Origin: Amia ocellicauda
Taxonomy: Eukaryota; Chordata; Actinopteri; Amiiformes; Amiidae
Direction of reading: 5' to 3'
DNA: 64,000 bases
Assembly: GCF_036373705.1 (NCBI RefSeq)
Contig: NC_089867.1
Coordinates: forward strand, 21,782,323 to 21,846,322
This document shows positions 1-13,847 of this stretch, piece after piece. The position numbers and the translations under genes were made by a program. The notes beneath the pieces were generated by a model, which did no database searches, was not told where the DNA came from, and worked only from the letters and a program-made list of their open reading frames with translations. Each line of letters begins with the position of its first letter. Within the stretch, counting starts at the first letter, position 1.

Positions 1-216
1 CAGCCCGGCGCTGGCCTTGTCTTTGCGCCCCCCATGCCGGCGATGTTGTCCGCTCCGCTGGGGCCACAACTCCAGGGACTGGAGGGTATTGGTGCCCCCG
101 GGAGCGGGCTGGGCCAGGGCTTTTTTCACGTTTCTAGATCCGGGCTCGGCGCTGTCCGAGAGTACCAACGTGGCAAGGAGCAGAGTGGCACACCGACACC
201 AGGAGAGAACCGCCAT
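1..216 (-). CDS. draxin: Draxin-like secreted axon-guidance protein, first coding exon (partial)
   Basis: Reading the minus strand, an ATG at 216-214 opens 72 codons that run off the left edge. Residues 1-23 look like a signal peptide: a short N-region, a hydrophobic run (TLLLATLVL), then a small-residue cleavage area (SDSA). Further on comes LELWPQRSGQHRRHGGRKDK, which resembles the N-terminal LW-x-P...HRR-G-x-KK stretch of vertebrate draxin, a secreted repulsive guidance cue and Wnt antagonist of the dorsal neural tube. A pyrimidine-rich tract ending in AG at 239-238 is a good acceptor, so the exon is 1-237 with 21 nt of 5' UTR and at least one upstream noncoding exon at higher coordinates. 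The cysteine-rich C-terminal domain that would settle the identity lies outside the window. Alternative: another secreted protein with a basic N-terminus. Confidence 0.68.
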   Translation of the reverse strand, partial: MAVLSWCRCATLLLATLVLSDSAEPGSRNVKKALAQPAPGGTNTLQSLELWPQRSGQHRRHGGRKDKASAGL

Positions 217-237
217 CCTGTTAGCACCGTGCACCTG

Positions 238-1981
238 CTGGAGAAGAACAAGGAGGTGTGAGAAAGATTTGACTACCTGTCCAAAAGTGCATGTGTGGAT
301 TAAGGGAAGCTCTTTTGACATGGCAGACTCTGACAGATACGGTCTACAGATCTTTGCCTAGTCCTATCATCTCTCCATGTTGATGCTTCAGATGTCATTG
401 GTTAGGCGGATATACTGTTCTTCTCCAAGAGCACAAAGTGAAGTCAACAAAAACATTTCTTGGGTAATAAGATTTCAGGAAGGTAGGAAGCACTAAATCA
501 AATCCGGTATGTTCTATTTGAACACTATAATTTATATTTACAATAAGGCATGCATCTCCATACGTTTTCAAAAGGCGCAGATACACCACATCAGTCTGAA
601 AGCACGTATATATCGCAGGCAGTGTGCGAGAGGAAAGAGCAGCGACCTTGTGCCATAGAAACCCACCGAAGATCTGATGGCTGGGACTGAAGCCAAAGAG
701 CTAAAAGTGGGAGAGAGACAGAGACGGATCTATTCTGCTCAATCTCTGTGACAAGAACCTGCGCTGAAAGGTTCTCATCCCGAGCACCCGAACTCTCACT
801 CCAGCCCCAGATCACTGAAGCTCGGGTAATACTGGGAGGAGTGGCCTGTCATCTCCCATTACTCCAGAATCTGCCCAGTTATCGGGATATCCCAGAATCC
901 CTTTCTCACTCCCTTAGGGACCATACCAATAACAAGACAAGTTAGTAGCAGGGTTTCTGCACCAGCAACTACAAAAAAAGGATTAAAATGGCACGCAATA
1001 ATTGTACTCGAGGTCCTTGGACAGTCATTAGAGAAAATTACAAGCATTATTGCCTAGATGATTTCATTCAGAATATACCTAAAAAGAGGCACTTCAGTTT
1101 TCAGGCACCATTTTACAATCAATGCCTGTAAATTGCATTGAAATATTTTTTTCCCATTTAGCCATCATAATACAAAATACTACATAGGGAGAAAACTACC
1201 TTATTAACTGACTTTATATAACCACATTCAAATGTCTATAGCAGCATAGATCAGATAGGATAGCTGTGTTGGCTTTTGGCTGTGCAACACTAGTGTTTTG
1301 ATTAAGCAATTTGTCATTCTGCTCTTTTTACGAACAGAATTCCCAGGCGACGCATCGTGCTTTTCTCCTGGTAGGAATTCAGTCCTATTTTAACACCAGG
1401 GACTGTGTTTGTCCGTGGAATTGATGTCTCAAGGAAGGAGAACAACACACTCAGGTTTGATATGCAATCTTGCTGACATGAACTATGGAAAAACATTAAT
1501 CAGTCACTCTTGTTTAAGCATATATGTCATGATCGTCAGATTCAGTACCAGCGAATTGGGAAGTCAACAAGACGTATAATGACTTGTGAATCACTGACTG
1601 TACTTTATTTGAAGAACCAGTACAGAAAAGCGGAGGAAAAATAATATGGAACCCAATAAAAAGGTATGGTGCTTCATACTCGGAAAGTAGGAAATATATG
1701 AAGTCAATTAAACTGCTGACTGATGTTTCCACTTCAGTCTTGGTCTGGACACATCAACAAGACATTTCAATTGTTTCATATAATTTGATTTATGTATAAA
1801 CACAGATGAATGAGAATAGCACATACTCAATAACTCCCGCCCAATGACAGCCAGGGAGGAGATCTCTAAAGCAGTAATCATTCTTTGGGAGATTGGGTAT
1901 AAACCAGAGTTTCAGACGAGATCTGCCCTGCTCCCACAAACTAGTCTACGATTAAAACACAAGATTTTGTTTCAGGCAACT

Positions 1982-2019
<38 letters not shown>

Positions 2020-4139
2020 GAAGTGGATGACCAAAGAGTGCTGTGATTCAAAGCTCCAAGCCACTTTCAATATGAATGTTTTTTAAGACTCAAAACAGAA
2101 GGGGCAAAAAGAGCAAGGATCAATAAAATCAGGCCAAGTGAAACATCGGCCATTGTGGCACCCAACACAGGCGAACCCCGGGCAGTTTGTCACTCGATGC
2201 AGAAGGTGGCTGGAGGAACACGGATGTCAATCCACTCTGAAGCGGTCAGACTTCCTCCCTGTGTGATCCCCGCTGCCGAGGAGAAGAAAGCTGATTTTCC
2301 CAGCTGGAGACGTCAGCAGGTATTGGAAATCGATAGCAGCCGAGCGTATGATGTTGTATCGAGTCGGCGTCGTGCGGTAGGATGTGGGTCAATGAACAGC
2401 ACAGCCTCCTCACTTCTCCAGTCTCTCCGCCTCGGGAAGAGTGTGTGTGTGCGGAGTTTGTGTGCGGGTCTGGGTTAATACAGTGCCAGGAAGAGCAGAC
2501 GGAATCAAGGAGGGAAAATAAATAGACTTTCATGACCTGGCAGACATCTGAGAAAATGTCAAAGCAGGGGAGTAAAAGAAAACCAAAGCTAAGCAAACAA
2601 AGCAAGAGAGAAATATGCTCTGTTTTCAGTAGTGTAGGAAAAGGACTGGACTCCACATCCTAATTTAGCAGTTAAGTGTAAATGAGACTCCTGTATCCTA
2701 ATCTGAGGAGCACAGGGGGTTGTTGTGCCAGAAAGTGCCCAGTTGCTCCCCCTATTTCAGTCATGTGCTACACACAATGTTGGGCCAGTTGAGGTGAAAG
2801 GTCAGTCGACCCACAAGGACAGAGAAGAGGTTAATCTGGTCTGGAGGAGGAGGCTGGGAGGTGCAGATGACAAAGCTGAGGCAAATGAGGAACTCTGAAA
2901 ACGGAAGAGGTAAAAAGCCTGAGAACCACTCACAACACAATACGCTTTAACAGAAACCAAACACTGCCTGTAATGGGAATTATACAGGTTGTCACAGATT
3001 CATTTATTAGGGATTAGTTGAAAATATACAAATGCAATCAGAAATCCAGCCACGCAAATCGCATTCTCTCAAGGTCCCATTCACTTCGGCATTGCTGCTG
3101 CTCCGTCAAGCCTGAAATGCCCGGGCTTGTGAAGACAAACAAGATGACCAGGGCTCCATCGTTAACATGCATCCCACTGATGAGCAGCTAGCCTGCCGAG
3201 ATCTTTGTGATGTTCCCCCTTGGAAGATCACAGGCGTTCCCGGAGAGAGACCACGAAGAATGGATAGGTAACATCTGGAGGTGGCTCGAAGCGAATGGTG
3301 TCCAGACCACAGCTTCTCACATTAGGCAGCGTGTGGAAGAGAGAGGCAGGGGGTGTCCTCAAATTGTCATATAGAAGAAAGCTCTATAAGCTGCACCCCC
3401 CTCAACAGACAGAGTACAAAGGCACTGCCTACGAGCATGGCTTCTTCCTCACGGTGTTCACTAAACAGCACAGCAGCACTTCAAAGATACACACACCTCT
3501 TTGTCCGTCCACAAGCGGTTTCACAGTTACCAGCGGTGAAACAGATGCATCTTGTCAATCTGTATTTGGAAAATAATAATAACCGAAGAGTAAGGAATTA
3601 AAGCACCTGGATTGGTCATTCAAGTGTGGAATAGAGCAACACAAAACGGCATGAATCTCTTTTAGGATTAAATGGTTCTTCTGGTTATGGTTCGAGACTC
3701 TATTCAATGTCAAGGATAAAGGGACCAAAGCGAGATATTTTCCGAAACTCAATTTGACTTGGAGACTAACCCATCAAAAGATCACATCCTGGGCAGCTCA
3801 CCTTCACCAGCAATGTCATTCCACACAGTCTACGAAGTCCAAAAGTTGGGTATTGTCAGTGCTTTAACTGTAGGAGAGACGCGATGAGTTGGAGGACACA
3901 AACTGTGTTCAAAGTCAAGTCTAAAAAGAAACAGAAAAGCACACCATACAAGTTTCATTTTAATATAAACTGTCATTCCAGGGCTTTGGGCTAATCTGGA
4001 ATCCCAGTGTGGGGTTCTTGTCTTATTTTATTTCATATGTGGGAATGATTCGCATGTGGCGAGGGAATGGGGGTGACGGGTGGGGGGTGGGCGAGAAATA
4101 ATGGAATTTCTCACATGACTGATTAGGATGTGAAGCTCC
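238..4139. other. Noncoding sequence, probably draxin 5' intron
   Basis: No open frame here has recognisable protein similarity or paired splice sites around a conserved block. The stretch begins with the polypyrimidine tract of the draxin acceptor and has one GA microsatellite. It is probably intron between a noncoding first exon and the coding exon at the left edge, but I could not place that first exon. Confidence 0.6.
1986..2012. repeat. (GA)n microsatellite
   Basis: Uninterrupted GA dinucleotide run of about 27 bases, followed by an imperfect purine-rich tail. Confidence 0.95.
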
Positions 4140-4600
4140 TGGGATAAAGCGATGGCGGGCCAACATCGGCATTGTGCGCTACAGTGTGAATGGCGCACAG
4201 AGATGAATGGTCAGTGGATGGGCTGGGGGTTGTGGGGGGGGGGGACGCCTCAGCGGGAGGGAAAGAGGCTGTGTGAATGGGGCCGCGGCGCGCTCCATGG
4301 CTGTGTGGCGGGACTCAGGACTGCGCGGGCCCAGCAGCGCGGACGGCATTGTGTGCGTTAATGACTGTAGGGCTCCACCTGCTGAGCACACGTCTCGCAA
4401 TAACCATCTGGTCCCGAAATCTCTAATAGCAACCGGTGCGGCGGCTCTAGGCCCGCAGCCCATGCCCAGCAGCCACAGCAAAAACCATAAAGAGAAAACA
4501 AAACGAGACGCACACAAAAAAACGAGAGCCTCGCTCCCTCTGTGCGTCGCACCGCCTCCGCCACGGCCCCGTCACAATTCAACAGGAAACCTAGGCAGCA
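4140..4600. promoter_or_regulatory. GC/CpG-rich patch
   Basis: GC-rich with frequent CpG compared with the AT-rich flanks, including a GGCCGCGGCGCG core near 4280. It contains an AGATGAATGG/TGTGAATGG-rich segment and no convincing coding frame. It could be a noncoding first exon/promoter of draxin or an unrelated CpG island. Confidence 0.35.
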
Positions 4601-7600
4601 AAGACAATCCCAGCAAATATACAGCAGCCCAAATTGGATTTAATTAGGTTCTGGTCAGATGAACGTCATTCAGAGAGAGAGATATTTGGACAGATTTGAG
4701 TTTCCTTAGCCTAAGTCAACTGTCTTTTGTGTATTCCCTTCCCCAAAAGGGAATAAAAGGACTGTTTTCCAAAAGCTATTCGGCTCATAAACATCTTGCG
4801 TCTTTCCTGAGAGCGAGCTGGCAGTGCGATTTGAAGGGGGTGTTTCGGCTGGTCAGCGTGCAGCCCACTGATGTGTCAAACGTGCTTTTATCACCTATTC
4901 ACACCACCATGTAGAGGGAACCTACAACATCTGAGGTGCAATCTAGCAATCTGGGATGTTTTGCATCAACATAGCAATCAAACACTTCAGGGTAAGATAA
5001 ACTAAATTCTAATAAGAATAAGCTAAAACAAAAACGCTGTCAAACACATAATTGAGAATTCTATCCATGATGTCATTTTCTTGGCTAACATAAATAGAAG
5101 GCAAAGAAGGGAGAATTAAAATAATGATAATGACAACAAAAATAACGCTTTAATAAAAGATTTTCCCTAAGCGTTTTATCATTCGTTTTGTGGACCACAC
5201 ATTTACTTTGTATTCACCGTCCTTTCCAAATGCAAACGAAGCGTTTCAAAATGTAAAAAACAATGATTTCCCTGGCTTAAACGCTTCGATGGGCACCCAT
5301 TTCTCAATAATGTGGTTAAAAAGAAAGAAAGACATCCTTACAGCAAGGATTAAATAATACAATCTGAAGAAATGAGGACAGAAGGGAGAGACTGGGGTGA
5401 ACAGCCACAGTGAGATGCGATTTCTGCGCAGCGCCCTGCAGGACGGAGGAAGACGTCTCAGGGATCAGGTCCATCTTGGTTCTTCTGCCCCAAAGACAGG
5501 AGGGCGAGCTGAGAGCTGCAGAGGTTGTTCTCCACAGCAAGCAGATTAGACACAGCGAGGGACAGGCGTGGAAAATTGGCCAGGCCGGCTTTGTGCTTCT
5601 CGCTGAGGACAATAGTTCGACACAGCGCAACAAACTACACAAAACAAACAGACAAGCAAGCTTAGCCCTTTATCTCCCAGAAATTCACTTGATAACTGTA
5701 TCAGCAGGAAAAAAAACAGGGGTAACGAGGCTCTTCCCACGCCGAGGGCAGGCACACAAAGATTAAGACGTGCATATCAAACAGTGGCGACGCCATGAGT
5801 AATCAATGGTGCTCTCGCTCTCCACACTGCCGGGAAGTGTCTGCAGGACAAACGGGTTCAAATCTCAAACTCTCTCCCTCTCTCTCACTCGGCCATTTGT
5901 ATCCTTTCTCCAGGTATCAAAGGAAGATTGAAAACATGAGTCAAAAGGCAATCAGCTTGCATAGGCAAAGCCTGGGTAAATATCCTGTACACTCTACCCC
6001 ATTGTCAACAGGAGGGACTTCATCTGAGTACAGTCGTTTATTTGCAATTCATATCTAATACACATTAGACTTGGAGTCGCTCAGAACAGCTTAGCTGCTA
6101 AAGCTGCCATAAGGACAGCCCATCTGCCTCTAAGGGTGTTCGCTGAGAGATGTATAAATCGTGATTTTCGCCCTCGTTGCAGCAGGTATGACAGATGCCA
6201 GGTACAATTTAAAAGCGCTGCCATTTGACAACAACATCACAGCCTGCCTGAGATCTGATACTTATCATCCACTTAAGCGTGTCTGCAATTTGCACACAGC
6301 AGGCTGCCACTGGATGCCGACTCCAGCCCTCCCTAATGAGCCGTGTTATTTTAATTAAACCGTCCACTTTGAGGGACACGCAGTACCGAGATGATCGCTT
6401 TATTAGGCAAGTTGGTAGGGATCGTAAAGAGGGACTTTTGATAGTTGCTGGGGCTTTAGTGTACTGGCCTGTCTCATCTCAACTGGAGTGGAAGTACAGC
6501 TCATCCCTGTACCATGAGGTGATTGCACTCATGCTAATGTAGTACAAACATTGCAAACGGCACTGCTGGAAGAGAGACAGAGCTACAGATGCTCACAGAA
6601 AGACTGGGCTCAAGATTTCACGTAGTCACATCCCTAATAGGGCTTTTCCAGTTAACTGTTAAGCCTTGCAGACAGCTTCACAGATAATGCCTGCCCCTAT
6701 TCCCACAGCACACTTTAGTGCGTTAGTCTAGATAGTCCAATGAACTTAATGGCATGGCTATACCCACGACGCTTTCCCTGCTCAGCCTCCCCGATGGCGA
6801 CACGCACTATTCAGATGGACTGTTTTGCTCACCTCCACTGCTCTACTTCTGAGGACAAGGCGTGCTTCTGAATAGGCCTCATTATGGTTGCCTGCCAACA
6901 ACTACGAGTCTGCTAAGAATTAACCTCATTTGATTAATTTTCTCCGCTAGCTTTTCAGTTCTTCAAGCTCGCCCGTGTCACACTGCTCGCTATATCACAG
7001 CACAGTACTGCTGCAGTCGGCTCAGAAACTGTGAAGAACACCGCTCCCAGGGAGAATATTTATCTTTTGCTTTCGCTCGTCTTCTTTCTCCTCAAAGCTG
7101 CTTTCCTCAAAACCCTACGCTATAAAAACACATAAAATCACCCTCCAGAGATTGTAAATTGTATGGCCATTAGGTCTGAATGAGCACAGATTTTTTTTTT
7201 TTTTTAAGGGAAAGTGTCTTGCGAGGCAAACAATCTTCAACAACAAAGCCTCCACAAAAAAAAGCAACAACGGGCAACATCAGGTTGGTCTTAATTAAAT
7301 GATGGTGGTAATTAGATTCACCCTTTATTAGAAGCTGTTGAGAAAACATCTGTTTTCAGCAGATGCTGGTCTGTCATAATCCATAAGCCTTTCGTATACT
7401 TTCCATGAGAAAAAACAGAAGGCACCCCAGGTGAGAGAAAAAGATATTGCACATTTGTCTTCAAATACATCACCGAGGACAGGAAAACACAACGCGGTTC
7501 ATTACAATACACAGATGACATCCACAAGAATAAATAAGATGATCTCAGCCAAGGTGGAAACTGACACGAACGAAACCCCTTCCTGAGTCTAGTGAGAACT

Positions 7601-8955
7601 TTAAAGTTTGATGAGAGGACAACCTTGTGGGTACCTGGGACGACACATATTGTTATCAGCGTGTGGTCAAGATTGAAGATTGTGGGAGACCGAGGCGAGA
7701 CAGACAACCCTGCCTCTGCCACTGACAGTTACGTAACAAACTGAATCGCTTAGTGCGTTTAACTGCAATGACTTAAACCCCGATTTAATCTATGCTTTGG
7801 AACCACAGTGCTTAAACATACATCGGCCTTTTAAAGAAACTCTAAGAGATCGTTTTTATTCTTGTAGTGCGGACGCTCACATCACAATGCTGCCGTCAGA
7901 GGGATACACTGCAATGGTATTGAAAAAGTCCCTGCGATAAACAGCGCCAGACACTTTGCCATGTATATGAAGGTACATTTGATGGCCTAACACTGCTGTA
8001 CTGATGTGAATAGGCAAGCTTTCTCTGCACTTGAACCACATGCATATCAGAAAGCTATAAACCTGTGCAATTCCTCACTCTACTCTAGCAGATCAGTGCC
8101 CCTGTGGTAAAGAGGCCTGGGACTGGGTCACATGTGTAACACTGTATTTATTTTAGATTCAATTAACACATCATCAGCAATGATGTAGGTATGAATATGA
8201 ATAATAGTCATTTTATATTCACTTTTAATTGCATTATCGCTGCCTTCCTCCCCCTGCCCCAAAAGATCCCCTCAGGCAAACATAGTAGTTGAATTAGAAT
8301 TACAGAAAGGCAGCTCTTCGTTTTAACATAAAGTAAACATTAACATGATGAATGCTTTTGCAAAAGAGAGAAACATCTGCCTTGATCTTGTTTTTGAATT
8401 ATTATTCTCTTTTACTTCACATGTGTATTTTACTGTTCCAATTAGACCTTTTTTGGCATTCAATGGGTTTGGCAAAGGAGCTGGGCAAATTAAATTAGAA
8501 TTATATTGCATATTGAATAAAGTGAAACAGGCAGTGGGGGGACAGCGGCAGGGGGTCTCAGCCTGAAGGTGACACACGATATGATGAAAAGATAACCATG
8601 AAAGCAGTTAGTGGATACAATCTTAGTATTTGAAAACCGTAATTCCCTGTTGTAAACTAATTGCAAGTTTCATCATCTTGCCAAGGCTGAACTTGATCTA
8701 TTTCATGCAAGTATGAAAGCTCGTCACACTCGGTAATTGAATAATAGGTGGTTAATATTGGGGAAATTGCTGCTACAAACCAAATCGACTATCCTATACG
8801 AAACGTAGATTGACTATTTAACTTTTAAAAAATAAATAGTTCAATTAAACTATTTAAATTGCGTTAGGCAAATGTGGACGCTATACTGTATATGTATATA
8901 TTTTAATAGATTCTAAAAAAACCTGCCAATACAGCGTTAAAACATTACTTTTATT

Positions 8956-8959
<4 letters not shown>

Positions 8960-8986
<27 letters not shown>

Positions 8987-8992
8987 AATAAT
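8960..8992. repeat. (ATT)n/(AAT)n microsatellite
   Basis: ATT triplets switch to AAT triplets, making a short self-complementary trinucleotide tract. Confidence 0.9.
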
Positions 8993-9388
8993 AGTTCATG
9001 AGGTGCCGAGTTAAACTGATTTGATGTAATCTGCTAAACACGACTATCTGCTGTACAGATCTCGTATCAGTATGTAAAGGAATAATATTGTGCCTGTGGT
9101 CCGAGTTGACTGGAGATTGAGTTCATCCCAGCGGTGCTCCCATGGCAGATCACAGTGTAACCCGGGCGGCAATATAATACATAAGACGGCTGTCTGATCA
9201 ATGGCCCTGTACCTTTGGCTGCCCCGGGGCATTATTATGCACAGATACATGACGTCCCCGTTTATTGAAAAGGCGAAACAATATCAAATTGATATTTAGT
9301 CATTCGATAAGCAGATCCTGGCCGAGTAGTGCTTCTTTTTTGTCTAAAGGCACAATATTTAGCTCAATTATGTCGAAAATGTAGAACT

Positions 9389-9389
<1 letters not shown>

Positions 9390-9447
<58 letters not shown>
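9390..9447. repeat. (AAT)n microsatellite
   Basis: About 19 perfect AAT triplets. On the opposite strand it reads as poly-Leu, which is only a shadow of the repeat. Confidence 0.97.
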
Positions 9448-9448
<1 letters not shown>

Positions 9449-10369
9449 CATAAACAACAAATGAAAGCCAGTTAATCGAACACATACACAATTAGACCGA
9501 TTTCCTGTTCATAATTTTTATTATTGGAAATAAAAGTATCGATGCACATAAAATGACTTAGGTTGCATTCTGGAAGCAAGCAAACAAACAAACAAACAAA
9601 AAGACCTTAGTAAAAGCCCGAAGCGAGCTCAGTGTGAAGGAGGTTTCCAAGAAAGACAGGGTCCCCAGTACAGAATTTGTCATATAGGATTTCTTTCCAA
9701 ATGGGCTGCATTCTATGGCGCTGCATTTGGCACGAAAATGCGCACAAGATCTTTAACCACTGTGCCAAAGCGAATGGCCTTCAATGAATGACCCTAATGA
9801 GATATTTAATTGTGTTTGATATCATGTTTAATGTCCAAGACTCCTATGATGTATTCTGTTGAGTCCTGCATCGGCAGCTTTATAAGTTCCTTTTAATATC
9901 ACTCATATAATAATAATAATAATAATACCAATGGACATTCTAACACAATGCAGAAAATAATCACCGCTTTGCTATTTCGAGGCTGAATAAAGAGTCATGC
10001 CTTCAAACCGATATTAAGGAAGTAAACGCTGGCGAATTCAAGTGGCTGCGAGCTTTACATGAATGAGGACACTAGTCATTAGCATGGGGTTACATATCAC
10101 ACAGTAAGCACGCCATTATTTGTATTGGCAATGCATGTTCAAAACAGTTTCCAACAGATTCAGTACATATTATAGGATGCCATTCTTATTTCCACTCAAT
10201 TCAATTCTATATACAAAATGTATCACAAATATGGACCCTGAAGCTTTTTGCTCGGGCTGTGTAATCCAATACAGTACCTGTATTTCTCCTAATATTCCAA
10301 CACAGCCTGTGTGTTAAAGTGAACATAAAACGTGGTCCTTAATGTCCCTCAGTAATGTGTAACAGAGCA

Positions 10370-10454
10370 AGCCTTCAGATTGGGGTGCTGTCCACTTTGT
10401 GCCCTGCGGTCCTTGCGTCCTGTGGTTATTGAAAACGGATGGATGGATGGATGG
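10370..10454 (+). repeat. Probable LINE/SINE 3' tail with (TGGA)n
   Basis: A short stretch with the wording of a degraded fish non-LTR 3' end (around CCCTGCGGTCCTTGCG) runs into GAAAACGGATGGATGG and a (TGGA)n tail at about 10437-10454. Such tandem 4-mer tails are typical of RTE/CR1/L2-like insertions. No coding part remains. Confidence 0.35.
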
Positions 10455-11182
10455 ACGGCACGTTGTGCATTGTTTTATTCAGTTTAATCATTACATTAAA
10501 ATCCTAAACAGGCCTAATAAATTGAGGACATAAAAAAGTAATAGAGGTTCAGCTTCTCGGCTGTATTAGTATTTAGAAATTGATAAGTTACATGCTGGAA
10601 ATGTTTTGTGGTTTTATTTTAAATTAATGTATTTGTCCTCTCTCTTCTTTCAAATATATGGTCATCACTGTAGACCAAACCCATGCAGCTCAAGACCAGC
10701 AAAACGGACAGCCCCTAGCCCCGACACAAAGTCTTATTATCTCACAAGTTAGCTTTCTAGCAGCGTTGCGATTATGGTGCGATTACAATGTGTCCATGTT
10801 TCCAGTCCGTGTCCGTCAATTGATCAGCAGCAACGAGCAGAGCATCTGTCCGGCCGACCGCTGGCTGAGCGACGCTGATCCGACGTGACTCCTAATTATT
10901 GAATGAAGTAATTAGCTCCCGTGTCGCAAAGATAATGTGCTTAAATCAAGAGCAGTCTGGAGTCGAGACACCAAGTGGGAAATAAAGCACTTTTTGGGCG
11001 GAAAATCGGGAGTGTTTCCATGTAGTGTAAACAGTGCAATCGCAGGTAACAACTGAACATTGCGGCAGCGTTGCAAAAATGTGGCAGAAACGTTCGGGAT
11101 ACAAAATGTATTATAACAACAACGACAACATACACATTCGTGCATAAAAAGTAACTTTAACCAAATAATCTTAATAATACCA

Positions 11183-11206
11183 ATCATCATCATCATCATC
11201 ATCATC
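11183..11206. repeat. (CAT)n microsatellite
   Basis: Eight CAT/ATC triplets in a row. Confidence 0.93.
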
Positions 11207-11229
11207 AAAGCAATCGCATCCTCCTTACC

Positions 11230-11580
11230 CGTGACTGGATTCGTTATCCCAGGCGGTAAGTGTCGGTCGGACCGGTGCAGAAGATCCAGAGTTAGGCTGA
11301 GCGCACGGCGGGAGTGCATGTGTGCGTGCGTGCGCCCGCTTATTATATCTGTGCGCGCCCCCGAGAGAGACACGCGCGTCCCTGTGGAGTGGGGGGGGCA
11401 GGGGGCGCGCCTGGAGTGGGGAGTGGGGGGGGGACTGCTCGGGACAGGGAACAAAAGAGACACCAGTGGTCCACTCGGGGACAAAGGCGCCCCTTAATGA
11501 TGCGCAGGATGTCCCAGTGACTCGGGGAGGCGGCATGTGGGAGAGCACAGCGTCGCAAACTGCACCCGGGGCTGGAAACT
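11230..11580. promoter_or_regulatory. GC/CpG-rich patch, G-rich on plus strand
   Basis: Distinct CpG-rich patch with GTGCGTGCGTGCG, GCGCGC and several poly-G runs on the plus strand (possible G-quadruplex potential). Overlapping open frames occur in several frames on both strands, as expected of GC-rich noncoding DNA, and none has recognisable domains. Candidate alternative promoter or noncoding exon. Confidence 0.35.
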
Positions 11581-13847
11581 AAAAATCTGTAATGTAATTA
11601 GCCTCGCATAATGAAATGCCAAGACGCTGAAGGGCATTTATCATGGATGGAAACCACATGAAAAGGTGCTAATGACACCGCTTACCAAAAAAGACAGTCT
11701 TTGTGAGCTTCTTCAGCTGGTTCACAGTCAGGGCATGACAGAAGCATAGCAGGGCACAGGCGACACCGGCGTGCCCGTTTTACAAAACGCCAATCGTTTA
11801 TGAGCCGGACAGTGTGGCCTTTTTTAATTAAATATTTATTTTATTGATTTATTTAGCCAGAAAATGAAGCCTGTATCATTTATAAGGGCTTATTCTGTGA
11901 TATACAGCCAAGGCCATTGCGTTTCAGACTGAGACTATTAACCTAGCTTCGCCTGTGACCTGGAGAGCATCTTAATGCAGGGGTTAAAAACGCCCAACTG
12001 CTTTTCTGTGTGTATCACTGGAAGACATTTGTATAAAAAAGAACAAAACAAACAATTAGATCCATTTTTTTCAATCACAAATAAAAGATTTTAAAATAAA
12101 CGCAGCTGAGCCACAGCATGCTCTGCCCTACGAAAATGCAACGAAGATATAATTAGACAACAAAAAGATGCCTGGACATGTATTACTTCCCTGCTCAGGT
12201 AATAGGACACGGCGAGCTTTAAACAGCATTTTAAACCTGTTTCACGCTGGCAGTATCACTATATATCGCCGAACGCAATGTTGCACAGCTCTTCCAAGTT
12301 GAAACATTACTCACACACACTCGTATTGCAAGTGCTTTGCTGTGGAAACCCTACCAGTCGGTGATGCTGTCTCCTCCCTCCTTCGGTGGTGTGAATAACA
12401 AACGCAGTCCAGAACCCCAGGGCCGTCCAGGCATCACCAGGGGAGCCGGTTTGGGCAGCTAGTGAGCACGAGGTAATAAATCAACCGTTAATAACGCAGA
12501 CACATGCGGAGATGGGAGCACTCCGGCGAGATTTAATCGCATTTGCTGATTATACTGCTTACAACTAAGAAAAAGGTGTCGTTTTGTGTTTCACTCTTTG
12601 CATTTCCTTGTTCTGGATGCAGGGGTTTCGTTTGTGTAGTTAACCAAACATCGGTTGCTCAAATGTCTGTTCTGGTAATGTTGTGCGGGTTTAAGAATAG
12701 ATTTCTGATGCAAGAGCTGACCCAACAAAATATTATATGTGTTTGTTTGTTTTGTGCATCACAACCCTCTCTCATTCACATCTTGGCTCAAATGCAGTGT
12801 GGGTAAAGTGCCAATTTATTTTCTTTACTTCAAAGCTGCCACCTTACTGGATTCGCTGCTATGGAGGTTCCACGAGGAAGCAGAGACTGGAAACATTAGA
12901 AATCTGCAATACTGCTTAATTACGGGTCTTTAGAGTAACCATGAGGGATGCTGGCAGTGCCGGCGACCGTGGCATTGAAAACGAACAAGCAATCCAGCAT
13001 TGCTAGGCAGCAGAACATGAGAAAGAGCCATAAAAGGTATTTATCTACTGTACCATTGGGAAATAACCGCTTCTCTCCCCCAGCGACCAGTAAGCAATAT
13101 TTTAATCTCTGAAAGCCAAGCCGCAGTGTACCTGTAAAGACTAGAGCCAGTTTCTCGTTGCCACCACCGCCAAGCAAAAGAACCGGACTTGACTGGCACG
13201 GCTCTAATTGCGTACCCCCGTGGTCACGTGACGAACTTGAAGGCCCATGCGAACCACGCAGTCTCCTGCAGTTGACATTTAAATAAGAGAAAGGGAGCTC
13301 TGTTAGCATTGTTCTCTGGCAACGTAACCCTTCCAGGCGTCGTTTTTATTCCACCTCGTCTGCGAGACGGCAATTTACCGAACTGGAGGGAAGAGGCTGT
13401 TTATAAGGACAGTGGCTGGGTGCCAGAGAGAGACAGAGACAGAGCCAAGCACAGTGACGTGTGGAAGGAACAAAGGAGGAAGCGCACTGGCCTGTCCGTA
13501 CGTCTCCGCGCAGCCAGGGGGCTTTGGCACGCTGGCCAGCGCATCGCCTTGATGGTGAAAAGGGAACAAATGAGGAACAAGACACAGCAGAGGCGCTGCC
13601 AGCTCTCTGGCTTCAGACAGGGAGGCTCATCTTATTTCCAGAATCATTTACATGAAGAAGCAGACCTGCCAACTGCCCCACTAACCTGTACAGCAACGCA
13701 GCCACCGACACCGTAACAGCTCCTACTCTTCGACTGGCAGAGCCCTAATACACGTATGCAACTAAGCCTGTCCAATTTTTAAATCTAAAACAATACGACA
13801 ACAATAAGACAAATACTATTCTCTGAAATAGGTGGCTTACTCTATAA
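11581..13847. other. Noncoding stretch
   Basis: No gene recognised. A moderately GC-rich block at about 13130-13620 carries unsupported open frames on both strands. The rest is AT-rich. Confidence 0.5.

Larger units (their letters stand above)
4601..11229. other. Noncoding AT-rich stretch with candidate conserved elements
   Basis: No gene is recognised. Several blocks combine many ATTA/TAAT homeodomain-type cores with non-repetitive sequence (about 6150-6420, 6890-6960, 8340-8540 and 9700-9860) and look like developmental conserved noncoding elements. That is inference from texture only; no alignment was available. Simple repeats are listed separately. Confidence 0.45.

Noticed and set aside
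5316-5766. Overlapping open frames of 108-118 codons on both strands
   Set aside because: No domain, signal peptide or splice-bounded block; consistent with chance in moderately GC-rich DNA.
9300-9491. Poly-leucine frame
   Set aside because: Translation of the (AAT)n microsatellite on the minus strand.
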